Part shown: piece after piece, positions 8,406 to 18,171 of the stretch
Position numbering within the stretch: the first letter of the stretch is position 1
Layout: each line of letters opens with the position of its first letter
NCBI RefSeq assembly: GCF_001280435.1
Contig: NZ_LBIP01000018.1
Span: 186,001-250,000 of the forward strand
DNA: 64,000 bases
Direction: 5' to 3'
Source of the DNA: Mangrovimonas xylaniphaga
Lineage (GTDB): Bacteria; Bacteroidota; Bacteroidia; Flavobacteriales; Flavobacteriaceae
Notes under the pieces: model-generated
Seen by the model: only the letters and a program-made list of their open reading frames with translations
Database searches by the model: none
What the model was told of the DNA's origin: nothing
Made by a program: the position numbers and the translations under genes

Positions 8406-8954
8406 ATGCGTAGGCTGGCCAAATTCATTTATTTCCGAATCTTGGGCTGGAAGGTGGTTGGAAATGTTACGATGTCCAAGGATACGGTAAAAAAAGCAGT
8501 GCTTATTGCCGTACCACATACCAGTTGGCACGATTTCTACATTGGTGTATTGCTACGTCAGGTAGTGGGTATCAAATCCAATTTTATTGCCAAAAAGGAA
8601 TTGTTTATGGGGCCTTTGGGTTGGTACATGAAGGCTATAGGAGGCGCACCAATCAATCGAGGAACCAACGAAAATAAAGTAGATGCCATTGCCCGAATTT
8701 TTAATAACAAAGAAGAATTTAGATTGGCATTGGCACCAGAAGGGACACGTCAGAAGGTAGAAGAGTGGAAAACGGGATTTTACTATATAGCGAAGGCGGC
8801 AAATGTTCCCATCATTATGTTTACTTTGGATTTTGAAAACAAGCAGAATTTAATTTCCGAACCTTTTTATCCTACAGATAATAAGGAAGCTGATTTTGAA
8901 TACATGAAATCTTTTTTTAAAGGTGTGAAGGGGAAAATTCCTGAACTTTCCTAG
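8406..8954 (+). CDS. 1-acyl-sn-glycerol-3-phosphate acyltransferase-like (PlsC family)
   Basis: 182 residues, one base after the kdnB stop, so co-transcribed. Seen: catalytic HTSWHD, the HX4D motif (His38, Asp43), and the EGT motif PEGTR (111-115) that binds the phosphate. There is also the conserved GGAPINRG segment (79-86). The protein is short, a compact PlsC fold without a long N-terminal membrane region. It may acylate a lysophospholipid or a lipid A related acceptor; its place in the Kdo cluster hints at envelope lipid work, but the acceptor cannot be read from the sequence. Confidence 0.87.
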   Translation: MRRLAKFIYFRILGWKVVGNVTMSKDTVKKAVLIAVPHTSWHDFYIGVLLRQVVGIKSNFIAKKELFMGPLGWYMKAIGGAPINRGTNENKVDAIARIFNNKEEFRLALAPEGTRQKVEEWKTGFYYIAKAANVPIIMFTLDFENKQNLISEPFYPTDNKEADFEYMKSFFKGVKGKIPELS

Positions 8955-8978
8955 AACTTCATTAAGTATATGAAATAT

Positions 8979-9010
8979 AAAAGGCTATCCTAATGGATAG
9001 CCTTTTTCTT
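8979..9010. terminator. Bidirectional terminator
   Basis: AAGGCTATCC (8981-8990) and GGATAGCCTT (8995-9004) form a ten-pair stem with a TAAT loop, then TTTCTTT on the plus strand and T-rich sequence on the minus strand. It separates the convergent acyltransferase and metalloprotease genes. Confidence 0.85.
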
Positions 9011-9027
9011 TATAAAGTTTTTAGCAC

Positions 9028-11619
9028 TTATTTGATTTCTTTAAGGGCATTATCAACCAAGGTTGTTAAATGCATTTTGTGTGCTTTTGTAGAGATATCT
9101 CCATAAGGAGCGGCCATAATTTTGATTCTGTTTAGGTTGTAAAGCGCCATAGATTTAGCGTTGTTGTCAAATCGGCTACTTTGTGTCCCTGTTAACATTT
9201 CAATCAACATTTTGGTGTATTCTACCTGTAAATTCTGACGGGTTGAAGATACATCTCCGTAGATGTCTGCCTTAAAAATGGCATTCGTCAAGTCTACCAT
9301 AAAGGTTGACATTTTGTATTGGTTGCCATACATTTCAGAATCTGTAATTCTTTGTAACGTATTTGGGTGCAATAAATGATTTAATACATTTTTTTGGCTT
9401 GAAAGAATTTGGTCGTGAATTTTGATGTCCTCAGGACCTCTAAAGAAATTCTGTCCTCTTCGTTTGCTTGCCAAGAAGTTGTAAAGTTCGCTTGGTGCAG
9501 TAAAGGCATCTGGAGCAAATACATATTTGTCTAAAGCATCCATCGCGCGTTTTTGGTCTTCCAAACTCACCGGTGTATACGGTTGTGTAGCGCCTTCTTG
9601 ACCAATCATGGCCCGGTCTACATACACACCGCCAATATACCTTGAAATCACACCGGCAGCACCAGCTTCCTGTCTGATTAAATTATTATAGGCACGTTTT
9701 AAGTCGTCATAAGAATTCCCTTTATTGGAAAACTTGATGCGGATATTATCCATCAAGTCTCTTGAAAGTTCAATAGTATTGATGGCATATTGAATAGCAT
9801 CGCTAGACATGTCACCTACATTAACTCTAGGATCAATGGCTTTTCCAGGGTTACGCATGTCGTCAGCATCGTTTCCAAAAACAAGCTCAGGTCTGGTAGA
9901 CATGTTTAAAAGGGCTTCGTGATCAGCCTTTGATTTGAACGGAGTATATCCCAATTGGATGGCCCAAACATCGTAAGGTCCAACAGCGGTATCATAATAT
10001 TGCCCTTGAGTGGCAGGATCTTTACTTAAGTTGATAGGGGCATAATCCATTACAGATCCAGTTAAACATTTTCCTTTTGTGAATTCTGGGTCAGCCAATT
10101 GCTCAAGTGAATATACTTGACTGGCTTTCATGTTATGGTTCAATCCTAAAGTGTGCCCAACTTCGTGCATGATCAAAGCTTTCATGGCTTCTTTTTTCAT
10201 ACGGGCCATTTCCAAATCGGAAGCATTGTAAGCTTGCAACATGGTATTACCAAACATTAGGTTTTCATGGACAACATGCCCCATAGAACAATACATCGGA
10301 TTGTTTTTTGAGAATTGTTCAGCCTCCATGTTTGTCATTCCCTGAGCATTGCCATAAAGCTTGTCATAAAATACTCTGTTGGTAAAGTGTAGGTATTCCA
10401 ACATGATATCGGCACCTAAAATTTCACCTGTTTTTGGGTTTGCGAAGCTAGGTCCGTAGCCACCAAATCTTGGAGCACTTGAAGAGGCCCATCTCAATAC
10501 GTTGTAATTGATATCTCCGGCGTCCCATTCGGCATCATCCGGTTGGAATTTCACTTGTACAGCATTTAAGAATCCTGCCTTTTCAAAAGCTTCGTTCCAA
10601 GCCAAAACACCTTCCATAATGGTTTCTCTCCATTCTAAAGGCGTGGTGTTTTCAATCCACCACGTAATAGGTTTTACAGGTTCAGATAAATCGGCAGATG
10701 GATTTTTCTTTACCAAGTTCCAACGGTGAATTAAGTCTCTATAGGCTGTTGTTCCTGTCGAAGTTTGATCGTCTACTTGAGTTGTGAAATACCCAACCCT
10801 AGGATCGTCAAAACGAATTTCATAATCGTTTTCAGGCATTTCAATCAAACTGTGGTAAACTTCAATGCTTACGTTTCTACCATCGGCAATGGCATCCGAG
10901 CCACCATTAAGCACAGAGGCATTGGAATACACATACTCCACAGCCAAATCGGTATTGTTTGGGTAACTTTTAATGTTTAGGATTTTGGATTTGCCTTTGT
11001 CCAAATTCCCCAAAGTAAAGGCCATTGGTGATTGTCCTGGGTATCTTGGAGGCTTGATTTGGGTAAAGGTTTCTTTTAAAAACAATTCGTCCGCATCAAT
11101 TAAATAAAGGCCTTTGGCACTGTCGTGAGCTTCAATTTTCAAACTGGCCAAAACCCCGTTACTGGTGTTGGCATCTTTGGCATTGGCCAATGGACTACTA
11201 GGATCGAAATAGAAGGACGTGTTTTGGGTTTCAAACTCAATGTTGTTAAAATATTTCTTGATTTTAACCACTTTGGAATCGCCATAGGCACCTCTAAAGC
11301 TGTTGGCTTCAGAAACACCATCCATAGTTTGCGAGAAATAAATGAATTCCTTGCCAATTTGGTCTTCAGAAATCAACATTTTAATTGAACCGGTAATCGT
11401 ATCTTGATATACTGTAAAAAGGCCTTCCTTAGCGTTGGAGGTCTTGATAAGTTCTTGGATAGATTTTCCGTTACTGGCAGGTTTTTGAACCGCTTCGGGG
11501 TAGTCTTTCGACTTCTTTTTTTTGTCTTTTCGCTGTGCTTCCATGCTCAAGGGAGCAAAAGCAAGCAAACCAGCCATCGCTGCGGTTAGGAGACGCGGCG
11601 AAGAGTAGTTACATTTCAT
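9028..11619 (-). CDS. Secreted zinc-dependent metalloprotease, metzincin type (DUF4953/DUF5117 family)
   Basis: 863 residues with an N-terminal signal peptide (about 1-29, AQ cleavage) and a Lys-rich stretch after it. The zinc site is HEVGHTLGLNHN near residue 483 (HExxHxxGxxH), and SVMDY about 40 residues later is the Met-turn, which together define a metzincin. The long region before it (residues about 50-300) fits the DUF5118/DUF5117 domains that precede this catalytic domain in Bacteroidota proteins. The likely location is periplasm or outer surface. No C-terminal sorting domain is seen. Substrate unknown; degradation of external peptides is a guess. Confidence 0.9.
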   Translation of the reverse strand: MKCNYSSPRLLTAAMAGLLAFAPLSMEAQRKDKKKKSKDYPEAVQKPASNGKSIQELIKTSNAKEGLFTVYQDTITGSIKMLISEDQIGKEFIYFSQTMDGVSEANSFRGAYGDSKVVKIKKYFNNIEFETQNTSFYFDPSSPLANAKDANTSNGVLASLKIEAHDSAKGLYLIDADELFLKETFTQIKPPRYPGQSPMAFTLGNLDKGKSKILNIKSYPNNTDLAVEYVYSNASVLNGGSDAIADGRNVSIEVYHSLIEMPENDYEIRFDDPRVGYFTTQVDDQTSTGTTAYRDLIHRWNLVKKNPSADLSEPVKPITWWIENTTPLEWRETIMEGVLAWNEAFEKAGFLNAVQVKFQPDDAEWDAGDINYNVLRWASSSAPRFGGYGPSFANPKTGEILGADIMLEYLHFTNRVFYDKLYGNAQGMTNMEAEQFSKNNPMYCSMGHVVHENLMFGNTMLQAYNASDLEMARMKKEAMKALIMHEVGHTLGLNHNMKASQVYSLEQLADPEFTKGKCLTGSVMDYAPINLSKDPATQGQYYDTAVGPYDVWAIQLGYTPFKSKADHEALLNMSTRPELVFGNDADDMRNPGKAIDPRVNVGDMSSDAIQYAINTIELSRDLMDNIRIKFSNKGNSYDDLKRAYNNLIRQEAGAAGVISRYIGGVYVDRAMIGQEGATQPYTPVSLEDQKRAMDALDKYVFAPDAFTAPSELYNFLASKRRGQNFFRGPEDIKIHDQILSSQKNVLNHLLHPNTLQRITDSEMYGNQYKMSTFMVDLTNAIFKADIYGDVSSTRQNLQVEYTKMLIEMLTGTQSSRFDNNAKSMALYNLNRIKIMAAPYGDISTKAHKMHLTTLVDNALKEIK

Positions 11620-11689
11620 ATGCAGATTAAATTTAGTTCGGGCTGTAAGATAGGATAATTAATTGGAATCTTTTGCCTACTTCAAGGGA

Positions 11690-13180
11690 CTATTCGGCTA
11701 CCTTAAACGCCTTCATTTCGTTAAGTGGTTCCAATACATTGTAGTCGGCCCATATGCTTGGATCATACTGTTTTGGCGTTTCATAATTGACGTGTTTTTG
11801 TTCGGTAGTTTCTACATATTCTGCAGAGGAAATTGGTTTTTGCGACAAAAACAAAACTTCCAACCGTTCCTTAAAAACACCTTCTACCATAAATTCAAAG
11901 GCGACTTTGTTGCTTCTGTTGTCATTTTCGATAAACTTAAAAGGTCGGCTTATATAAAAATAACTATCCCTTTGTTCTGAGATGTATTTAGGATAATAAA
12001 AGTTGTCTGCACTTTTTTGATAGATGACAGAACCCGTGTGGCCTTGTTCAACATATTTGATTCCCAATAAAAGTTTTAAATTGAATTTTTCACCCACACG
12101 TCCTTTATAGTAATGGTAATCGGCTTTAAGTACTGCAAAAGTTTCATTGGAAATGTAGAGCTTACCTTCATAGTCCGCAGAACTTCTTCTAGGTACAAAG
12201 GAAATGACATAAACCATTTCTGGACCAAGGAAGGTGATGTCGTCTAGAGTGTATTTGTAAAGTTTGGTTTCCAAAACAAAATTAAGGATGGAACGACTTT
12301 TAAAACCGTGGTGTTCCAAAGGACGTTTTACATTACCTTTTAATATGCCAATAGAATTTACGGTGTCTTTCATTTTGTCATTTCCTTCTGAAAGGGAAAG
12401 GGAGTCTGAAATTTTGAGCAAGCCGGTTTTAATTGTATATACTTTGTCTTTATCCAAATGTTTTGAAATGATGTCTTTTCCTTTATTTGCCAAAACCTCC
12501 AAAGATTGGCTGTTGTTCTTATCGAGAAGTCTAACTGCTTTTTCAACTTTAAGTTTGGTAGCGTTAGCATCCTTTATCAATAAATGGCCTACAAAATCGG
12601 TGTATTGCTTGGACTTGTTGTTTACCAAGGCTGTTTCCAATTCATTAAAGTCTTGGTTGAAGGCCTTAAGTTGTTTTTTGGAGAAGCCTGTGGACTTATC
12701 AATTTCAAAATTAACGTCTTTACCTTTTATAAATTCGGTTTTTCTGCTGAAGACTTCATAGTCCAAAAGGTCTGTTTTGTAGTTTTTTGACAGGTTTTTA
12801 TTCACGTAATAAAGAATGGAATCGACCGTGAGTTTTCGGTTGGTCAAGAATACTTCAGAAAGTTCATTGACCTGTTCTTTCAATATGTAATCTTTTGAAG
12901 AGAACTCTTCTACAACCATTCCTAGTTTTTCAAAGCCCAAACAGGAAATATACACAGAATCCTTGGAGTTGAAACCAACTGTGCTAATAGAAAAGTTGCC
13001 TTCTTCATTGCTAATGGTGCCATGATGCTCTCCAATTTGGATGGTGGCAAAAGAAATGGGAGACCGTACTTCTGTCAATACGCGGCCCGAAACAATTTGA
13101 GCATTTAGGTGTTGGTTAAAAAGAATACCTACGAATAGTAGAAGTGTTAAGGATATCTTGGGAGTAGAAACTTTACTCAT
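11690..13180 (-). CDS. CarboxypepD_reg-like secreted protein
   Basis: 496 residues with a signal peptide (about 1-27, NAQ end). The first mature domain is a carboxypeptidase regulatory-like beta-sandwich, shown by SGRVLTEVRSPISFATI and the ISNEEGNFSI block (residues about 31-65). This domain is common at the start of TonB-dependent receptors, but no plug or barrel follows, so it is not a receptor. The remainder is beta-rich and soluble or outer-membrane-associated. It lies upstream of the metalloprotease on the same strand, 70 bases away; a shared transcript is possible. Function unknown. Confidence 0.8.
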   Translation of the reverse strand: MSKVSTPKISLTLLLFVGILFNQHLNAQIVSGRVLTEVRSPISFATIQIGEHHGTISNEEGNFSISTVGFNSKDSVYISCLGFEKLGMVVEEFSSKDYILKEQVNELSEVFLTNRKLTVDSILYYVNKNLSKNYKTDLLDYEVFSRKTEFIKGKDVNFEIDKSTGFSKKQLKAFNQDFNELETALVNNKSKQYTDFVGHLLIKDANATKLKVEKAVRLLDKNNSQSLEVLANKGKDIISKHLDKDKVYTIKTGLLKISDSLSLSEGNDKMKDTVNSIGILKGNVKRPLEHHGFKSRSILNFVLETKLYKYTLDDITFLGPEMVYVISFVPRRSSADYEGKLYISNETFAVLKADYHYYKGRVGEKFNLKLLLGIKYVEQGHTGSVIYQKSADNFYYPKYISEQRDSYFYISRPFKFIENDNRSNKVAFEFMVEGVFKERLEVLFLSQKPISSAEYVETTEQKHVNYETPKQYDPSIWADYNVLEPLNEMKAFKVAE

Positions 13181-13230
13181 ACGTTTTTTTTACTTTAGAA
13201 CGAATTTGATTGCGTTTTGTAACGTATGAA

Positions 13231-13265
13231 TATAAAAAAACCTAAACATATGTTTAGGTTTTTGG
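13231..13265. terminator. Bidirectional terminator after yebC
   Basis: A perfect inverted repeat AACCTAAACAT/ATGTTTAGGTT at 13239-13260 is flanked by TTTTT on the plus strand and a run of A before it, which gives U on the minus strand. It sits downstream of yebC (minus). Confidence 0.8.
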
Positions 13266-13286
13266 ATAATTTTTAAGAATCTTTTA

Positions 13287-14006
13287 TTATTCTGCTTGTT
13301 CTTGCATTGTGTGGTACACGTTTTGAACATCGTCGTCTTCCTCAATCTTTTCCAAAAGCTTTTCTACGTCGGCAGCTTGCTCAGCAGTAAGCTCTTTGGT
13401 TACTTGCGGGATGCGTTCAAAACCTGAAGACAGGATTTCAATACCTCTAGATTCCAATTCAGCCTGAAGGGCACCAAACGATTCAAAAGGAGCGTAAATA
13501 AGGATGCCGTCTTCATCCACGAATACTTCCTCAGCACCAAAATCAATCAATTCAAGCTCTAGTTCTTCAGCATCCAAACCTTCACCGTTAATTCGGAAGT
13601 TACAAGTGTGGTCAAACATGAAAACTACAGAACCTGAAGTTCCCAAGCTTCCATCGCATTTGTTAAAGTAACTTCTAATATTGGCTACAGTACGGGTGTT
13701 GTTGTCGGTTGCGGTTTCTACCAAAATGGCAATACCGTGAGGTGCATAACCTTCAAAAAGAACTTCCTTAAAATCTCCAAGACTTTTGTCGGACGCGCGT
13801 TTAATAGCACGTTCCACATTGTCTTTTGGCATGTTTACTGCCTTGGCATTTTGGATGACCGCTCTAAGGCGAGCATTACTATCGGGATCTGGTCCACCTT
13901 CTTTTACGGCCATTACAATGTCTTTACCAATACGCGTAAAGGCCTTACTCATTGCCGACCAACGTTTCATTTTACGTGCTTTACGAAATTCAAAAGCTCT
14001 TCCCAT
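13287..14006 (-). CDS. yebC: YebC/PmpR family DNA-binding or translation-related regulator
   Basis: 239 residues, the usual length. Seen: MGRAFEFRKARKMKRWSAMS at the start, GPDPDSNARLR (about residues 39-49), NMPKDNVERAIKRA and GYAPHGIAILVE, all family hallmarks. YebC proteins are described both as transcription regulators and, in some species, as factors that help ribosomes translate proline-rich stretches; which role applies here is not visible. It has its own -7 element about 60 bases upstream and a terminator downstream, so it is likely monocistronic. Confidence 0.95.
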   Translation of the reverse strand: MGRAFEFRKARKMKRWSAMSKAFTRIGKDIVMAVKEGGPDPDSNARLRAVIQNAKAVNMPKDNVERAIKRASDKSLGDFKEVLFEGYAPHGIAILVETATDNNTRTVANIRSYFNKCDGSLGTSGSVVFMFDHTCNFRINGEGLDAEELELELIDFGAEEVFVDEDGILIYAPFESFGALQAELESRGIEILSSGFERIPQVTKELTAEQAADVEKLLEKIEEDDDVQNVYHTMQEQAE

Positions 14007-14066
14007 AGGATAAATATTATTAGTGTTTCGCTAATGCGAAAAATCTTGTGGTTTTAAATTGCATCG

Positions 14067-14074
14067 CAAATTTA
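14067..14074 (-). promoter_or_regulatory. -7 promoter element of yebC
   Basis: Minus strand TAAATTTG matches TAnnTTTG. Predicted transcript start near 14060, leaving a leader of about 54 bases. No -33 element recognised. Confidence 0.45.
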
Positions 14075-14113
14075 GTAAAAAAGTGATGCTATAAAAATAA
14101 GGTTGGTAATTTC

Positions 14114-14404
14114 TTATTCCTGCACTTCTACAATGGTTTCTATGGCCTGTGCAAGTTCAAAATCTTTGTCTGTCACCCCCTTGGCGCTGTGGGTAGACAA
14201 TGAAATGGTTAGTACATTGTAAACGTTGGTCCAATTGGGGTGGTGGTTTAGGGCTTCGCACTCAAAAGCAATTCGGCTCATAGCGCTAAAACAGTCCTTA
14301 AAGTTGTCGAATTCAAATTCTACATGAATGGCATCATCGTAGTATTCCCAATCTGGAAAACGCAATAATTTTTTTTCAATGGCTTCTTGGGTTAATGGTT
14401 TCAT
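14114..14404 (-). CDS. 4a-hydroxytetrahydrobiopterin dehydratase (pterin-4a-carbinolamine dehydratase)
   Basis: Dehydrates 4a-hydroxytetrahydrobiopterin to recycle the pterin cofactor of aromatic amino acid hydroxylases. 96 residues, full length. Seen: the catalytic NHHPNW motif (53-58), the following VYN, and a third His at THSAKG (71-76), then the TDKDFELA segment, all conserved in PCD. Cytoplasmic. It lies 56 bases after the SDR gene and may be in the gcvT transcript. No phenylalanine hydroxylase is in the window. Confidence 0.93.
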   Translation of the reverse strand: MKPLTQEAIEKKLLRFPDWEYYDDAIHVEFEFDNFKDCFSAMSRIAFECEALNHHPNWTNVYNVLTISLSTHSAKGVTDKDFELAQAIETIVEVQE

Positions 14405-14460
14405 AGAATATAAAATTGGTTACCCTTAAATTTAAAAAAATTATTGGAGGAAGCCTTGTT

Positions 14461-15294
14461 TTATTTGTGAAGTTCTTCTAAAACCTGCGTGCTGGAAATT
14501 TGAAGATGCTTGGGCAATAAGTTGTATTTGGGCAAAACCGCCAAATAGCGATCTTCATTGGTAGTGTAGACCTGTTTAAAGTTGATATTCTTGTAAGTTA
14601 GAAGTTGGACTACATCCTTGATGAATTCATCGTGGTGAACCAAATCTGTACTTCCTAAATGAAAAATCCCTGATTTGTTACGATTGATAATGTAGTGAAG
14701 TTGCTGAGTGACTTTATAGTCTGTAGTTACGTTCATAATGATGTTGGGGAACACCTCTACAGCGGTACCTTCACTAATATGCTGTTTAAGCTCCTTGATT
14801 CTTGGACATTGGGTTCCCAATACCATTGGTAAGCGCGCTATAACGACTTGTTTTTTGGGAAGTCGCAACAGCATGTTTTCAATTTTTATTTTGAAATGCC
14901 CGTAGATGCTATGGCTAAAGGTTTTGTCCAATTCGTAACTAGGGAACTTACTATAAGCATCAAACACATTGGCAGAGGAAAGGAAAATGAGCTTACAGCC
15001 TTTATTTTCCAATAAATAATTGGCGATGTGCTGATGCGCCATGGTTTGGGCATGAAAGTCCCCACGAAGAGAAGAAATGATGATCGTTGGCCTAACAGCC
15101 TCAATGATTTCTATAACGTCATCTTCTTCCACATTATAGGGAAAAAAATGCGCGTTGTCTTCAAAGTCTCTTTTAGGAATGCGGTAGGTGCCAAAGGTTT
15201 TAAAATAGGAGCAAAGCTCTTTGTAAAGGGCATTGCCCAAAAAGCCGCTTGCTCCTAAAATTAAAATCCTATGTTTATTTGTGGCCTCCTGCAT
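14461..15294 (-). CDS. NAD(P)-dependent sugar-nucleotide reductase-like SDR (RmlD family)
   Basis: 277 residues, an extended short-chain dehydrogenase fold. Seen: the Rossmann motif GASGFLG (14-20), a SSANVFDA segment around residue 106, and a YGHFKIK stretch (about 132) that carries the Tyr and Lys of the YxxxK-type catalytic pair. RmlD-like sugar-nucleotide reductases share this layout. The substrate is unknown. It follows gcvT by 28 bases on the same strand and may be read through from it. No sugar synthesis genes lie next to it, so the role is open. Confidence 0.8.
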   Translation of the reverse strand: MQEATNKHRILILGASGFLGNALYKELCSYFKTFGTYRIPKRDFEDNAHFFPYNVEEDDVIEIIEAVRPTIIISSLRGDFHAQTMAHQHIANYLLENKGCKLIFLSSANVFDAYSKFPSYELDKTFSHSIYGHFKIKIENMLLRLPKKQVVIARLPMVLGTQCPRIKELKQHISEGTAVEVFPNIIMNVTTDYKVTQQLHYIINRNKSGIFHLGSTDLVHHDEFIKDVVQLLTYKNINFKQVYTTNEDRYLAVLPKYNLLPKHLQISSTQVLEELHK

Positions 15295-15322
15295 TAATTA
15301 CCTAATTTGGGACAATCGTTTG

Positions 15323-16405
15323 CTAGCCTTTGTAAAACGGCAGCTTTACCACGGTTGCAGGAATGGCATTTTTTCTAATTTGAATGTGGATTTTGTTATC
15401 TACGCCTGCAAGAGCAGTAGGAACATAACCCAATCCAATACCTTTTCCTAGTGAAGGAGACATGGTTCCGGAAGTAACTTGTCCAATAACATTACCTTCC
15501 GTATCTACAATATCGTAACCTTGTCTTGGAATACCACGCTCGTCAAGTTCAAAAGCAACCAATTTACGTTGTACACCTTCTTCTTTTTGTTGTTTTAAAG
15601 CTTCGCTATTGGTGAAGTCTTTAGTAAATTTGGTAATCCATCCCAAACCTGCTTCAAGAGGAGAAGTTGTGTCATTGATATCATTACCGTAAAGGCAGTA
15701 ACCCATTTCCAAACGCAAAGTGTCACGAGCAGCCAAACCAATTGGTTTGATACCGTAGTCGGCCCCAGCTTCAAACACCTTATCCCAAACTTGTTGAACC
15801 TCGTCATTTTTACAGTAAATTTCAAATCCACCGCTTCCTGTATATCCAGTCGCAGAAATGATAATGTTTTCAACACCTGCAAAGTCACCTACAACAAAAT
15901 TGTAGAATTTAATTTCGGATAGATCATGGCTTGTAAGAGATTGCATAGCTTCTACGGCTTTGGGACCTTGTATAGCCAATAACGAATAATTGTCACTTAA
16001 ATTGCGCATTTCTGCACCAACATCATTCTTGGAAGAAATCCAGTTCCAATCTTTTTCAATGTTGCTGGCATTCACCACCAATAAATAGGTTTCTTCCTTA
16101 AGTTGGTATATAATCAAATCGTCAACAATACCGCCGTCATCATTTGGCATGCAGCTGTATTGTGCTTTTCCAATAGCTAATTTGGAAGCATCGTTACTGC
16201 TTACTTTTTGTATCAATTCCAAAGCGTGAGGCCCTTCAATCAAGAATTCGCCCATATGGCTTACATCAAAAACACCAACGGCTTTTCTAACGGTTTCATG
16301 TTCTATATTAACACCCTCATATTGTACGGGCATATTAAATCCTGCAAACGGAACCATTTTGGCGCCAAGTGCTTCATGAGTGGCTGTTAAGGCTGTATTT
16401 TTCAT
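15323..16405 (-). CDS. gcvT: Glycine cleavage system aminomethyltransferase (T protein)
   Basis: Transfers the methylene group from the aminomethyl-lipoyl H protein to tetrahydrofolate and releases ammonia. 360 residues from the ATG at 16405. The longer frame begins at TTG 16432, inside the promoter element, so it was rejected. Seen: the start [28 protein letters not shown] (substrate region), [12 protein letters not shown] and [19 protein letters not shown], all GcvT hallmarks. The H and P proteins are not in the window. No glycine riboswitch is recognisable in the short leader. Confidence 0.96.
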   Translation of the reverse strand: MKNTALTATHEALGAKMVPFAGFNMPVQYEGVNIEHETVRKAVGVFDVSHMGEFLIEGPHALELIQKVSSNDASKLAIGKAQYSCMPNDDGGIVDDLIIYQLKEETYLLVVNASNIEKDWNWISSKNDVGAEMRNLSDNYSLLAIQGPKAVEAMQSLTSHDLSEIKFYNFVVGDFAGVENIIISATGYTGSGGFEIYCKNDEVQQVWDKVFEAGADYGIKPIGLAARDTLRLEMGYCLYGNDINDTTSPLEAGLGWITKFTKDFTNSEALKQQKEEGVQRKLVAFELDERGIPRQGYDIVDTEGNVIGQVTSGTMSPSLGKGIGLGYVPTALAGVDNKIHIQIRKNAIPATVVKLPFYKG

Positions 16406-16429
16406 TTCTAAATTATATTGAATGTTGCG

Positions 16430-16437
16430 CAAAAGTA
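16430..16437 (-). promoter_or_regulatory. -7 promoter element of gcvT
   Basis: Minus strand TACTTTTG matches TAnnTTTG, transcript start near 16424. It overlaps the TTG of the longer frame and so supports the ATG at 16405. Confidence 0.5.
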
Positions 16438-16514
16438 GAGAATTTTATCTGGTTTTGAAGAAAGGGCATCCCATAAAATGGGTTTAAAACTATGTTAAAC
16501 AGAAAAGCAATGGA

Positions 16515-16543
16515 TTGTACATTTAAGAATGTTATTATTTTTA
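16515..16543 (+). promoter_or_regulatory. Promoter of the Xaa-Pro aminopeptidase gene
   Basis: TTG (16515-16517), an 18-base spacer, and TATTTTTA (16536-16543), one mismatch from TAnnTTTG. The spacing fits the Bacteroidota sigma factor. The ATG follows at 16566. Confidence 0.45.
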
Positions 16544-16565
16544 CACGCTAACAAATTTATAGTAT

Positions 16566-18047
16566 ATGAAATCTCTCGTTTTTATGGTGTTAAGTAGTCT
16601 GTTTTGTATAATGGTACAGGCTCAAAAAGATGTTCCACAAGATTATTTGTCGGCTGAATTCCACAAGGAAAGAAGAGAGGCTTTGCGTGAGTCTATGCCA
16701 GAAAATAGTGTGGCTGTGTTTTTTGCCAATGCGGTAAGAAATCGTGCCAATGATGTGGATTATGTATACCACCAAGATCCGGATTTTTATTACCTCACTG
16801 GGTACAAAGAACCACATGCCGTTTTGGTCGTGTTTTCTGAAATGCAAACGGATGCTGAAGGTGATTCTTATAATGAAATCATCTATGTTCAAGAGCGCGA
16901 TGCTCAGGCAGAACAATGGAACGGCTATCGTTTGGGCGTAGAAGGCGCAAAGAAACAATTGGGATTTGAAAACGCTTTGAATGGAAAGGAATTTTTGGAT
17001 TCAGGAATTGACTATGCTGGTTTTGATAGCGTTCTTTTCAAACCATTTCAGGATGATTATAGAGATTCTAAAGGAGATAAAGCCGATTTGTTCGATTTGA
17101 TCAAATCCTTTAAAAACCAAGTGCAATGGCAAAATAATTTCAGTATTTCCCATACAAATGAGAATCCAGAACTTCCAGATGAGGCAACTTTAAAAAATAC
17201 CAATGTAAAAACGGATACCAAAACCTTATCCAATTTAATGGCTGGGTTACGCCAGATTAAAACAGAAGAAGAATTGGTATTGTTGACCAAAGCTGTCCGA
17301 ATTTCTGCTATGGGACAACGGGAAATTATGAAGGCGATGCACCCTGGAATGTCCGAAACCGAAATTCAAGGGGTCCATGAATACATTTACAAACGATATG
17401 GGAGCGAGTACGAGGGCTACCCGAGTATTGTAGGAGCAGGGCATAATGGCTGTGTGTTGCATTATATCGAAAATTCCAAAACCAACGTTGGAAACGATTT
17501 GGTATTGATGGATTTGGGGGCAGAGTACCATGGTTATTCCGCTGATGTGACTAGAACTATTCCTGCTAATGGAAAATTCACGAAAGAACAAAAAGCAATT
17601 TATGATTTGGTATACAAAGCCCAGGAGGCCGGTATTGCAGCTTCCAAAGTTGGCAGTGCCTATAAAGCTCCAGACAAGTCCGCTAGAGAGGTGGTTTACG
17701 AGGGGCTTATGAAATTAGGCATCACAAAATCATTGGAAGAGGGAAGACAATATTTTCCCCATGGAACGTCTCATTATTTAGGATTGGATGTTCATGACTC
17801 GGGACTTAGAGGTGATTTGGAAGCTAATATGGTGATTACAGTGGAACCAGGCATCTATATTCAGGATGGCAGTCCTTGCGATAAAAAATGGTGGGGGATT
17901 GCAGTGCGTATTGAAGACGATATTCTAATCACCGAAGATGGTCCTGTAAACCTTTCAGCGGAAGCACCTAGAACCTCTGAAGCTATTGAAGCTCTGATGA
18001 AAGAAGAGAGTCCATTTGGAACTTTTAAGGTTCCTAGTTTGAACTAA
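16566..18047 (+). CDS. Secreted Xaa-Pro aminopeptidase (M24B, aminopeptidase P)
   Basis: Removes N-terminal residues before proline, using two divalent metal ions. 493 residues with a signal peptide (about 1-19, VQAQ end). The N-terminal AMP_N domain shows YLTGY near residue 80. The catalytic pita-bread domain has metal ligands in MDLGAEYHGYSADVTR (two Asp, about residues 315-330), HGTSHYLGLDVHD (His), VEPGIY (Glu) and RIEDDI (Glu). Export suggests digestion of peptides outside the cytoplasm. It has its own promoter; the next gene is 124 bases away. Confidence 0.95.
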   Translation: MKSLVFMVLSSLFCIMVQAQKDVPQDYLSAEFHKERREALRESMPENSVAVFFANAVRNRANDVDYVYHQDPDFYYLTGYKEPHAVLVVFSEMQTDAEGDSYNEIIYVQERDAQAEQWNGYRLGVEGAKKQLGFENALNGKEFLDSGIDYAGFDSVLFKPFQDDYRDSKGDKADLFDLIKSFKNQVQWQNNFSISHTNENPELPDEATLKNTNVKTDTKTLSNLMAGLRQIKTEEELVLLTKAVRISAMGQREIMKAMHPGMSETEIQGVHEYIYKRYGSEYEGYPSIVGAGHNGCVLHYIENSKTNVGNDLVLMDLGAEYHGYSADVTRTIPANGKFTKEQKAIYDLVYKAQEAGIAASKVGSAYKAPDKSAREVVYEGLMKLGITKSLEEGRQYFPHGTSHYLGLDVHDSGLRGDLEANMVITVEPGIYIQDGSPCDKKWWGIAVRIEDDILITEDGPVNLSAEAPRTSEAIEALMKEESPFGTFKVPSLN

Positions 18048-18171
18048 AGACCTTCCAAAACACAAGATATTTTAAGTTTATTGGGCAATGCAAATCATGG
18101 GATTTGATTTTTCATAAAATCTTCCACAGCATTGCCCTTTTTAGTACCTTCGCGCCTTTAAAATTAAAACC

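Noticed and set aside
11663-11980. 105-codon aromatic-rich frame on the plus strand
   Set aside because: Antisense to the CarboxypepD_reg-like gene; composition looks like a by-product.
16406-16565. Possible glycine riboswitch upstream of gcvT
   Set aside because: The leader is only about 20 bases long from the predicted transcript start and no aptamer helix is present.
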